Positions 11,230 through 20,674 of a DNA stretch of 64,000 bases are shown piece by piece. Below the pieces are notes generated by a model. That model saw only the letters and a list, made by a program, of their open reading frames with translations, did not search any database and had not been told where the DNA came from. Position numbers and translations under genes: made by a program. The stretch's first letter is position 1. Every line of letters starts with the position of its first letter. This stretch comes from Schizochytrium sp. TIO01 (Eukaryota; Sar; Bigyra; Thraustochytrida; Thraustochytriidae), in contig SMSO01000031.1 of NCBI GenBank assembly GCA_004764695.1, forward strand, positions 618,600 to 682,599, written 5' to 3'.

Positions 11230-13423
11230 CTACTGCTGTTGTTGTTGATGATGATTGTCAAAAGGAAAAATAGACTTCGGAAGCCTGAGTGACTTTGCAT
11301 GATCAAATGAATGAGTTCTCAAACCATCACCATCATAGATCAAGATAACTGAGGTTTTCACATAGTCTTCAATCGGAACAACATGAATCCCCCTTCCTCT
11401 GGAGTTATACTTTGAAAGAGATGAGGCGTGAGAGGAAACCTCAGTGGAGGCCGTTGTTGTCTCAATAGTCTGGACCTCGTTGGGCAACGCTGTCATTCTA
11501 GGATGTCCCTCGGAATGGTCACTGAAAGAAAATGCACTAGGGTTATTGATAACCTCACAAACCGCCTGACAGCTGATACTAGAAGATGGTTTTATTATTG
11601 AGCTGCCTTCCCATTGAAGCCCAGAATGCTTCATGTACCTAGATGTAGTCTCCATTGACTCCGCAAGATAAATTCCATTGCCTAAGGCATTACCATGTCT
11701 CCGATAAATAGGATCCCCACTAAAGTTTCGTAGCCCAAGGCGAATAATCGAGTGCCAATTCGCACTAGGACTACCATGAAAAGCTAAGAAGGACCCATAC
11801 TCACGTTGAAGGCTGGCAAAACGACTTTCTTTTTCTTCAGAACAAATGACCTCAAACTGGCAAACCGTATTTAGCCCTGGAATCTCTTCATCTGGCGGTA
11901 GACGCCGAAAGAAACTTCGATTGGAACTACCGACGATCCACCCAAGGAGAGGATATAGATACTGGTTTATGCTATCTAAGGTCTTGCGTAGAATTTTATG
12001 TGATGTCATTTCGCGCAGCTTAATAATCGAAGGCATTTCACGCATCGCGTCCTGAATTTCAGTAATGTTATCAGGTAAACCTATACCTTTAGGCATACAG
12101 AGATTTATTCCCCTTTGACCAGAAGGAAACAGCGCTGTACAAAATAGAACCAGTAGAAAATCCACCACTGTCGAATTCTCAAGGACCTCATACTCAATGT
12201 TGACGCCGAGCTTAAGCTCCTCTGATTGAAAAAGGCATTTGTCCCTGGCACAAACGGATGGACGGTAGGTTGTCAATGGTAGACGATTCCAACAAAGCAT
12301 GCAGTGAGTTGCTACATCAACAATCGCAATACTTAAAAAATTGCCCAAAACCTGAAATCGGACCCTTCACCAGTAGCCAAATGCAAAACCTTGGATTCGT
12401 CATCGGTGTGTTCAGATTGTGGACCTATAGAATTCAGCCGTTGTTTCTCAAACTTTATTCGCTCCTTTAAAATCCAAATCATTGAGCCATCTAGGTTGTC
12501 CTCAGGATGCGGGGGTTGGGCACTTTCAAAAACTTCCTTTCCTACCTTGGGAAAGTATTTTGTTAAGCTTTCTATCTTAAGCGTCTCAAACGATACTTGG
12601 GAATGGAATTTGCATAAAACGCGTACCACTGCAGAACAGTCCCTCGCCGCCGTTTTTCTTCATTCGAAAGACACAAAGCTTGTAAACCCACAAGTTGGGT
12701 ATGACTTAAACCGTGCTGCTTTTTCATATCTATCTCAAGCCATACCCATACTGTCAATGCGCCAACTGGAAAATAAGCACCTCGAACAGGTGACTTGAGC
12801 TTTGCGCAAGCGTCATGGACTTGATTTATAAGATAATTTTGTTGAGGGAAACCTTCCACAGGGCTCAAGTGTCCTCTTTCTAGCTTCCCACAGAAACTAT
12901 TAGATCTGCTTGAGGTCAGCTCAGTGCCGGCTTGTTTCTCGTACTCATCCTCCTCTGCGCTATCACCGTCTTCATAAACATAGTCGTCGTCATCATCGCA
13001 ATAGTCTAGTTCTTGGTCAGATTCGTATTGTTTCGCCCCTTGCAACCCAGGTTGTGGTTCCTGTACCTTGCCTGTGTTCACGTTTAGTCGTGTCATCCCA
13101 CCTACGTCGACACAATTTGCACGAACGCTGTCACAAGGTGGGACTAACTTGGGTTCATATTTCCTTGGTATTTTTTTGAGAAACAATGCTGAAGCTTTTG
13201 TGTCCTCAAATTCGTTATCCTCGGTATCCTGATCGAGGCTAGCATTTAACTTTGTACGCTTCAACACTCCCGAGCAAACCGGCCCTTCGGTGATACTTCG
13301 ATTTTGATGGTCATTACTATTTAAGCAGGCATGCTTAGAATCGTCAGAGATGATGCGCAAAGAATGAGATTTGTCTTCTGTGCCCTCTTTTGCCTCAAGA
13401 CCTTCTAGAGTAACTCCGGACAT
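11230..13423 (-). CDS. PARP6/PARP8-type mono-ADP-ribosyltransferase, three exons
   Basis: Predicted mono-ADP-ribosyltransferase using NAD+. Exons run 13423-12688, 12628-12371 and 12311-11230. Both introns are 59 nt with GT-AG ends (GTTTAC..CTGCAG and GTGAAG..ATGTAG), both are phase 1, and the joined frame is exactly 692 codons (691 aa). The start is the first in-frame ATG; an upstream exon is possible. The N-terminal half has an acidic Asp/Glu run. A Cys cluster (C335, C338, C352, C357) matches the cysteine-rich insertion typical of PARP6/8. The ART domain fills the C-terminal third: HGS with catalytic His510 (AFHGSPSANWHSIIRLGL), GIYL at 544-547 and Tyr557. Human PARP6 and PARP8 share this arrangement and are mono-transferases. 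The tail ends in a His/Gln run. Family assignment is strong; targets are unknown. Confidence 0.88.
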
Positions 13424-14399
13424 GGCTTGTTGGATAGGCCGGACCACGCAAGTTCCTGATGGCTCTTTGAGCGATCGAGTGACTCCCTCCGCCAAAGCCT
13501 TTATAAGGCTAGAACCCCTCTGCTTGCAGCCAATCTATGCAGTCCTTCTCGCCTACGCAGTCTTTCTCAACCACCCCAGGCAGCGTCTGTGGCAATAGCA
13601 ATTGGGCATTGCTTGGGTTCCTCGCAATTTGCTATCCCGTTCTTTGAAGAATCTGCTCTTTACCCCACCACTATAGCTTTGCTACTATCAACTCTAAAAG
13701 CGCTCCTAATTAAAAGCAAGCTTAAGTCGCTCTCAGATTATTCAAAATAAATCACTAGTTGAGACGAAGCTTCTAGATAATTTTTGTGATGATCGATCGC
13801 GTAGAAGGGGACTATGCTTACTGCCAAACCCGCATCTCAAAGTCTCCCCTTGGCATGCCTCTCTACAGAGAAAAGAGATTTTAGCCTTGTTGCATTAAAG
13901 TTCGATATCGCCAGACTCTCAGGCAAACTAAACGCTAGCAAGAGTGCTTTTGAAGGAAACCACCCAATAAACTCGCTCTCATAATAATTTAACAAAAAAA
14001 TATAGTAGTTATGAGTGACAGAGTCTAACGCGAAATTAATGTCGAAGGCTGAGTATTCATCGCTATACTTCTGAAGGGATGGAACGCCCTGCAGTAAATG
14101 AAGCGTCTCTTGAAAATCAGAAGATCTTGCATGGACTCCTCTGGAAAACCAAGCAAACGATGAACGGCAAAGCACAAAAACATAAAATTTCCAGTTGGAA
14201 ATCTGTGACAGTCAACCAAACATTCAATGAGAAGGCTCTACATGAGGAAGGAAAAGCACAGTTTCAGCTACAGCACATCATGACTGACCGTTTGGACTCC
14301 ACCACTTGTATGCTCTCATTAAGTTGCACGCGGCATTGCACAAAGGAAAATATGGAAATGATAATCAAAAGCAATTCATAGTTTACATCAGCGACGACA
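13424..14399. other. Intergenic between PARP-like and GT49-Stealth genes
   Basis: Overlapping small frames occur on both strands: 14079-14381 plus (100 codons, ATG) and 13837-14219 minus (two shifted frames). None has a recognisable domain. They may be the 3' UTR of the downstream minus-strand gene or remnants. An upstream 5' exon of the PARP-like gene could lie at 13500-13640. Confidence 0.5.
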
Positions 14400-17348
14400 T
14401 TAAAATCGTTCATAAGGCGCGGGATCAGGGTAAAGTGAGCTTAACATTGTGTACAAGGCTTCTATGAGGTCATCAGAAGGCTGTGTAACTAGATCATTGA
14501 TACAAATCCACTGGGGTTTGCGACTCCTTATACGTTCAAGCGCATCTGGGAGGGCTTTGTCTTCAATGGTGAAATCGTTTATGCGGATGTACGCTGCACT
14601 CCCCTTCTTAGCCTTCGCATCAAATTCATGCGCATAGTAGTTTGCGTATACAAAAGGAACCCATAGCGAATAAGGTGTACGCCAGTGCTCGTAAGCTGTA
14701 CGATCAAACTCTGCTTTCATACGCGTCTCAACTTCTTCAACAATACTTTTAATGAAAAAGAAGCCTTGGTGTCCAACTGTAAACATGTGTTCCCAACGAT
14801 ATCCAAGATCACGATGCATCATTTTGCCAACATTAGCAATCTTCTGTTGCCATGGATCGCGTCCTATTCGTGGTGCGCGTTCGACACCAAAGTGAATATT
14901 AGGAAGCGAGGAGTCTTCCGGCCATAGATCTTCAAAATCAAGTTTCTTGCCTAGGAGAAAGTCATCATTCAAGTATATATAACACTCTGCCAGGCCAGGA
15001 ATCTTTGAAATCTGAGTTTCAATAGCACACGAATTAAAAGTTGGTAAAGCACCTTGTTTGGAAGAAAAAATAGTCTTGTGTGAAACAAAGTGAATATTCA
15101 TTGTTTCTGCCTTGTCCTCATCTAGCCATGATGGCCGTTGCCGGTCTGCAGTAACAATATAAATATTGCGGATCCATGGAGCAAAGACGCGAATACTTCT
15201 CAATGAAAATGAGAGGGTACTTGCTTTACCAAAGTCCCGAAAACGATATTCAAGATTTCCCACAGGCTTTGATCGACCTTCTCCAACATCCATTGTCCCG
15301 CTATAAGCGTCTGGAGGAATGTACTGCCCACGTAGCGCAATATGCGCGGGATCTGATCCATTAACCCATGTGTAAACAACATCAACCACCGGATGCCCTT
15401 GAGCATCTCTGCAAGAGATGCCCCGAGGGAGAACTTTTCTCCGAGGCTGGCTTTCAAGACCATCGAGAAATACCTTCCAGTAAAGGTCGCCACCACCAGC
15501 GGCTCCATGGAGACGGCCACCTCTTTTAGCAGGGCTTTCTCGATCTCGGGCCACACGCGGAGTTCGTGATGCTACCCTTGATCGCTCATCTGCCAGGTGA
15601 GTATTCCTTAATAATGTATCTTCAATGTCTGCTTGTGCATCAGCATTCTCAAGTTCTAAAATTTCCTCCCGAAAGTGCTTAGGCTCTTGCTCATCCGAGC
15701 CTTTGTTTGGACTATCAGTCAAACCATTCCCTCGCACTTCAGAAACGTCTGTATGGCCATTACGTAACTGCGAGTGCCCCTGTATAGAAGGCTGTTGTAC
15801 CTGGTTTGGCGTGTTGGAGTGGTGCATTCGCCGAGTGCTACGCTCACGAGTCTTATCAGACTGGCAGACTCGATGACACCCAACTCCTCGACGATCACAG
15901 CGAGCCCAATCTTCTTCGTGGCAAACAAGACCCACTTGCTGAGCGATGTCTTCCCGGAAAGCATACCAAAGTGGTTTGTTGTCTTGAAGAGTGACTGAAC
16001 TCGAGGTCCAGCTTGGATCATCATGTGGAATGTCAAGAACAAACGTCTTACCTAGCACAGCGTATTCATGGCCGCGAGCGAAGAGCTCGAAGTGATGGGC
16101 TTGCTTATTAAAGCCTCGACCCTTGAATTGCTCCGGAAATATGGGCCAGTTTCCTGCAGTGCGACGTACAAAGTAAGGCTCAAACATGACTTCGTAAACA
16201 AGTCGATAAGCCTCACGCCGTGCAACCCACTCTGTGTGGCTAAAGGGCCCACTGTACGAGCGGTGATTCACGTGCATGGGCCGAACTGCACCAGCATTCA
16301 GCATTGCGCGAAGCTCGAGATAGTCCTTCGGCAAATGCCGTGACACGGAGCCAATTGTCGGAGGAGCAATTGCAAGCTCGAAAGCTGCTACACAGAGCAC
16401 TGCACTATCAGATAGACGCAGTGACTCAGTTGCTCTTTGTACATCGCGGCTTACTTCAAGAGATTGTCCACCAACTTTGGCATCGATGTCAACAATAAAA
16501 CTGAAGCCCTCCGCATGAAGGACTCCATCTTGGGCAATATTACGCATAACGTTCACAGGATAAGGGTTTCGTGCCCCCACAACGATGTGGAGGCTCAAAA
16601 AGCGTTCTGCTAAGCGATCTCTTTGTATTGAGCGGACCCTATGATACCATGCTTTCAATTCGGTCACGTCTTGTTGAGAGCAAACTAGAATAGCTGCCGA
16701 GATGGGTCCTTGCCAAGACTCCAGCAGTTCTTCTAACCTCGCGAGGCGGTTTAGGCCAAGCTGTGTAACTAGCGTGACGGACCAGCTTCCTGCCTCCCGA
16801 AGCCCCTCGCGCTCCTCTGCCTTAGTCCAGAACATGCGGATCTCCTTCATGCCCCAGCGTCCTGGCAAAATCGCCTCGCCGTCTTGGCCAAGATCTGCAT
16901 CGCAAGTCGATGCCCCTGAAGCACTTGAAGATCCTGAAGTACTTGAAGTACTTGAAGATCCTACAGTAGTTCCAGTTGATGTGGCACTTGACAAAGGTGT
17001 TGAATCTGAACCAGGGTCAGAAGTCAAGTCAATGCCATGGATCAAGATAGCCTTTGAGTCAATCCTTTGCCTTCTGGAGCTAGCCGTGGTCGCCTGAAAG
17101 CGAATTGCATTGTTCCATTCTGCGGAGCTTAAGTCCTCTCGCTTGATTCCCAGTTCTTCAGAACCCGTGTTCACGCTTGCAAGGCTCTCAACTAGGTTCT
17201 CTTCGTACAACTGGATGTCACATACATCTTTTGAAGTCGCTGAATCGACACCAAAATACACTGTAAGCCCTGCCGCGAGCGCGAATACAACCCAGAAGAC
17301 TATGAGCTCGCAGCAACGCTGTTGTTGACGAGGCGCCAACATCTTCAT
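14400..17348 (-). CDS. Bifunctional GT49 glycosyltransferase-Stealth phosphotransferase fusion
   Basis: A 982-aa intronless type II membrane protein, probably Golgi-resident. The open frame extends upstream to a TTG at 17528, but the first ATG (17346-17348) sits directly before a basic tail and signal anchor (TM about 14-34), so it is preferred. A Ser/Thr-rich stalk follows (about 110-150). Residues about 190-480 match glycosyltransferase family 49 (LARGE/B4GAT1 type): YPVNVMRN, the metal-binding VDID at 286-289, and GFNK with HHFELF near 412-420. A charged linker follows. The C-terminal third carries Stealth regions: CR1 DVVYTWVNGSDP (656-667), CR2 with APWIRNIYIVT (about 716-733) and NDDFLLG (about 794-800), CR3 near 845-905, CR4 near 920-955. 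Stealth enzymes such as GNPTAB transfer sugar-1-phosphate. The two catalytic modules together suggest phosphodiester-linked glycan synthesis (inference). Confidence 0.9.
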   Translation of the reverse strand: MKMLAPRQQQRCCELIVFWVVFALAAGLTVYFGVDSATSKDVCDIQLYEENLVESLASVNTGSEELGIKREDLSSAEWNNAIRFQATTASSRRQRIDSKAILIHGIDLTSDPGSDSTPLSSATSTGTTVGSSSTSSTSGSSSASGASTCDADLGQDGEAILPGRWGMKEIRMFWTKAEEREGLREAGSWSVTLVTQLGLNRLARLEELLESWQGPISAAILVCSQQDVTELKAWYHRVRSIQRDRLAERFLSLHIVVGARNPYPVNVMRNIAQDGVLHAEGFSFIVDIDAKVGGQSLEVSRDVQRATESLRLSDSAVLCVAAFELAIAPPTIGSVSRHLPKDYLELRAMLNAGAVRPMHVNHRSYSGPFSHTEWVARREAYRLVYEVMFEPYFVRRTAGNWPIFPEQFKGRGFNKQAHHFELFARGHEYAVLGKTFVLDIPHDDPSWTSSSVTLQDNKPLWYAFREDIAQQVGLVCHEEDWARCDRRGVGCHRVCQSDKTRERSTRRMHHSNTPNQVQQPSIQGHSQLRNGHTDVSEVRGNGLTDSPNKGSDEQEPKHFREEILELENADAQADIEDTLLRNTHLADERSRVASRTPRVARDRESPAKRGGRLHGAAGGGDLYWKVFLDGLESQPRRKVLPRGISCRDAQGHPVVDVVYTWVNGSDPAHIALRGQYIPPDAYSGTMDVGEGRSKPVGNLEYRFRDFGKASTLSFSLRSIRVFAPWIRNIYIVTADRQRPSWLDEDKAETMNIHFVSHKTIFSSKQGALPTFNSCAIETQISKIPGLAECYIYLNDDFLLGKKLDFEDLWPEDSSLPNIHFGVERAPRIGRDPWQQKIANVGKMMHRDLGYRWEHMFTVGHQGFFFIKSIVEEVETRMKAEFDRTAYEHWRTPYSLWVPFVYANYYAHEFDAKAKKGSAAYIRINDFTIEDKALPDALERIRSRKPQWICINDLVTQPSDDLIEALYTMLSSLYPDPAPYERF

Positions 17349-18102
17349 CGTTACGATCTTCCATAGACTGTCTGGTCCATCGATTGGCGCAGAGGCAGTT
17401 TGCCGTGTCCCCCTCTCCTCCCAGTGAACTTCTCGGCCTCTCTCGCGCCGGAGATGGTCGTCTAGGATCTGGGCCGTGCGCACGGCCCAGCGTTCTGAGC
17501 GATCTGCATAGATTTGATTCAAAATCAAATTTGTTTGAAAATCTCAAACGTCTTATGTTCTCCATATTAGCATCATAATTGCATAGGAGTGCTTATGCTT
17601 GCCCTATAGTAACCATGGACCCCCAATATTATGGCTCGAACACCGGTGTGCGCGATTCGCTGCCGTACTGTAAAATGATGATACGATGCGCGGCACGCGC
17701 TGCGATGGGGAGTAGGCTCACGAGGAGGCAAGTACGAGGGCCGCGAGGGAATTGAAGGCGGAAATGGAGAACTTTTGGGAGCCTGAACGTTGATCTGGAG
17801 GTGACCAAACAAGTACGAACCACGATAGTGTGTGTGGCTGCTTCGTGGCAGGTAGGTAGGTACCAGATACATTAATGAATAGGAAGACCAAAGCCGAAGC
17901 GAGCAACACTGGACAAAACGAAGCATAAACCAAAGTGGGATTGACAAATTGAGAAGCGGCGCCGCTGAAGGACTCTGGGTGAGCTCTTGTGTGAGGCGCT
18001 GATTGGAAGGCGCTTTTGGGTTTTTTAGCCGTGCACAGCAGGCTTGGCTTCAGCTGAAAGGTGATAGAGCGCCTTCGTTTGTCTAGGTTGAGTGTGGGCA
18101 GG
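17349..18102. other. Divergent intergenic region, probable promoters
   Basis: About 750 bp between the divergently oriented GT49-Stealth and CRAL-TRIO start codons. It presumably holds both promoters. No core promoter motif was identified, and small overlapping frames here have no recognisable domain. Confidence 0.5.
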
Positions 18103-19548
18103 ATGAGTAAGCTTTCTGTGCTACGCAAGATTGGAGAGAGCAGCAGGCACAATGTCACGCAACAACCACCTCTGAGTCTCGCGGTCTCAAATTCCACTCC
18201 GTATGCTCTTCAAGAAGGAGAGCACAAAGGTTTGGACAAACTCATCGAAGCGATTGATGGGACTCACGCTGCAGAACCCGAAGCAGAGGTTCCACAGCGC
18301 TGGATTGAAGCTTGCGAGGGCGATGAGGACACTGCAAGAGTTTCGTGGGAAAACATGGCACGTTTCAGGGAGTCCCATAAGCTAGATACTATTCTCGACC
18401 GTGAACAGAAAGACTTTTTTGTGATTAAGAAACTGTATCCCCAATTTTGGCTTGGGCAGGACCCCGAGGGCAACCTTGTTACTCTTGAGCTATTACGTGA
18501 CACGCGAAACATCATCAAGGCATTACGCCATGCTGGCATTTCTTCAGACCGTTTCGCACGACACCAAATGTTTCTCACTGAGTTCTGGATCAGAAAAAGC
18601 CTCTCCCGATCCGGCCGGATAGTCCGCATTATTGACGTTCAGAATACCCCCATATTTGCCCAGGTATTTGGCAGCGTGCGCCAATACTTTGGTGCAGCAA
18701 TGGTCGCACTTTCAAATTATCCGGGAATTACATCTCAAATCTACTTTGTAAATGCTTCACGGTCATTCCGCCTTGCTTGGTCGCTCATGTCGGGCTTTCT
18801 TGATGAACAGACTCGCGCATCTGTAATAATCCTTAATAAAGCTTCCGAACTACCCAGGGATATTCTCCCAGATGTTTTCGCTGGGAAATTGACCAGTGAG
18901 TTAGAGCATGTTGGGATTGAAGCCATGCTCAGTAAGTATGTGAGACATCTCAATTCCCAGTTTCAGTCGCAGGGTGGTCCACGTGCTGGTGAAGATATCG
19001 AAGATCACGAGCCTGCTGTTATTTCGACGGCAGAGCAACTCATGAATATTCTCCCTGGCTCATGGACACTTCTTGATATTGAAAGTGAGCCTATGACACC
19101 TATCTGGAAAGCTGCTGGCGTGCCATTTGTGGCTCGCACAGCGCTCTCTATGCTTACAATATACGAAACCATCCAGCTGGATCGAAACGTTGTTACCTTA
19201 ACAACCTGGGCTGGACCTGTATTTTATAAAGTAGCACAAGCAGTACTCGCAGACCTCGAATCGGGATCTGACTCTACTTCGTATGTTGATTCGCATATAC
19301 CTGACCAGACGGGAAAGGATCCCCAAATTTCAATGGAAGTCGTCTCAAGACCGAGTGACCTTGTAGATGCGGCCTGTAGTCCCTGTCTTTGCGTGACATA
19401 TACGTTTGAAAATGGTGACGTGATGTCACAGTATCATGCTGTGTATCGCTTTTCAAAAGATCAAAAGGTGACTTACAATCGTTATCGAAAGAAAGGTGGC
19501 AAGACGGAGACATGCTTACTTCTGCTCTCCAAGAAATCAGCAAAGTAG
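18103..19548 (+). CDS. CRAL-TRIO (SEC14-like) protein with C-terminal lipocalin-like domain
   Basis: A 481-aa single-exon protein. The frame opens at GTG 18061, but the first ATG (18103) is used. Residues about 60-260 are CRAL-TRIO-like: an N-terminal helical segment (RWIEACEGDED, WENMARFRESHKLD), then FFVIKKLYPQFWLGQDPEGN, an LTEFWIRKSL segment and RIVRIIDV. This corresponds to the lipid-exchange fold. Residues about 325-480 form a beta-rich domain beginning LPGSWTL that resembles small lipocalin or fatty-acid-binding proteins. The same two-domain order occurs in the 1024-aa gene at 29323-32397, so they are paralogues; this copy lacks the long N-terminal part and membrane segments. Likely a soluble lipid-binding or transfer protein; the ligand is unknown. 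Confidence 0.82.
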   Translation: MSKLSVLRKIGESSRHNVTQQPPLSLAVSNSTPYALQEGEHKGLDKLIEAIDGTHAAEPEAEVPQRWIEACEGDEDTARVSWENMARFRESHKLDTILDREQKDFFVIKKLYPQFWLGQDPEGNLVTLELLRDTRNIIKALRHAGISSDRFARHQMFLTEFWIRKSLSRSGRIVRIIDVQNTPIFAQVFGSVRQYFGAAMVALSNYPGITSQIYFVNASRSFRLAWSLMSGFLDEQTRASVIILNKASELPRDILPDVFAGKLTSELEHVGIEAMLSKYVRHLNSQFQSQGGPRAGEDIEDHEPAVISTAEQLMNILPGSWTLLDIESEPMTPIWKAAGVPFVARTALSMLTIYETIQLDRNVVTLTTWAGPVFYKVAQAVLADLESGSDSTSYVDSHIPDQTGKDPQISMEVVSRPSDLVDAACSPCLCVTYTFENGDVMSQYHAVYRFSKDQKVTYNRYRKKGGKTETCLLLLSKKSAK

Positions 19549-20674
19549 ATGGTGGCAGCCATCAGAAATGTAGAGCTGACTAGCTACCATGGAATGGAAC
19601 CAGCCTGGAGAAGTCTCTCATGCTTTTAGCTTCATTTCATGAGTAGAGATCCACTTCGAATCGCAGGATGCCATGAATGAAGTTGAAGACTCTTTACGCA
19701 ACTCGTAGCATATGCAGATTGTGAATTAATTATCACGATCTCTCTGACTTTTAAAACATTTTTCCTTCAATTATATTTCTCTCTATTTTTCTCAAATAAT
19801 GCTCTGCAATAGATTAGCTTTCATGGCTGAGAGGTCCAATCTTCGAGATGATATTCTTGAAGTTGTTTCAGATAAACTTGATTGGTTAAAGAGTACGATT
19901 TAGCGTATTCACTTTATTTGCAAAGATAATCAATATTATGATGTAAATAGCTCTTAAATCTTATATGCATGTAAATCCCCTTTGTTATTGAGCATTGATT
20001 CGCTCAGACAGCAAGCTATTGACTATCGGGGAACAGCAAGAAAATGATCTTAGGTTTGTATATGATTGACTTAGCAGTTGATACACTAAAAAATTTGAGC
20101 ATATGCCTGAGAAGTAAAGATCACAAGGCTGGAGCAACACTGAAGATAGTAAATTTCTTTGCCTAGTACAATTCACACAAACACTACTCCTATATTCATT
20201 GCATCCTATACTCCACGTTGAATTTTACGCGCGACACTATGTTGAAGCTCTGTGCGCTGAAGCAATCAATACAGATATCCAGATGTAAATCTTTAGGGAA
20301 TCCTATTAAAAATATTCATTGTCACCCGAGTCCTCATCACACGCAATGACATTTGAACGGATTTGCTTTACCAAGATTTACAGAGTTTGACCATTTGACC
20401 GGGTTGGTTTCTGTACAGTATTTCGTCTCTTCTATACACTTAAAAGCTATACGTTCATTCAAAGTACGTGGTTTCGCTCAGTTCTAGCATATCAAGAGTA
20501 AGAGAATGCTGTTGCATCTGTTTGAAAGAATATGGAAGGAGAAGGTTTTTCGGTCTTCATCGTTTTGGCTTGATGAGGTTTTACAATAAATAACCAGAAA
20601 GATAGCAATTATCAACTTTATTTAGTAAATCATATGGAAAGAGCTCATACATGGACACGAAGTGTCTAGCGTAT
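19549..20674. other. AT-rich intergenic region between convergent genes
   Basis: Downstream sequence of the CRAL-TRIO gene (+) and of ATG4 (-). Only short frames with no recognisable domain are seen. It probably contains both 3' UTRs. Confidence 0.6.

Noticed and set aside
13837-14219. Small minus-strand gene between PARP-like and GT49-Stealth genes
   Set aside because: Two mutually shifted frames, first codon GTG in one, and a comparable plus-strand frame overlap; no recognisable domain.
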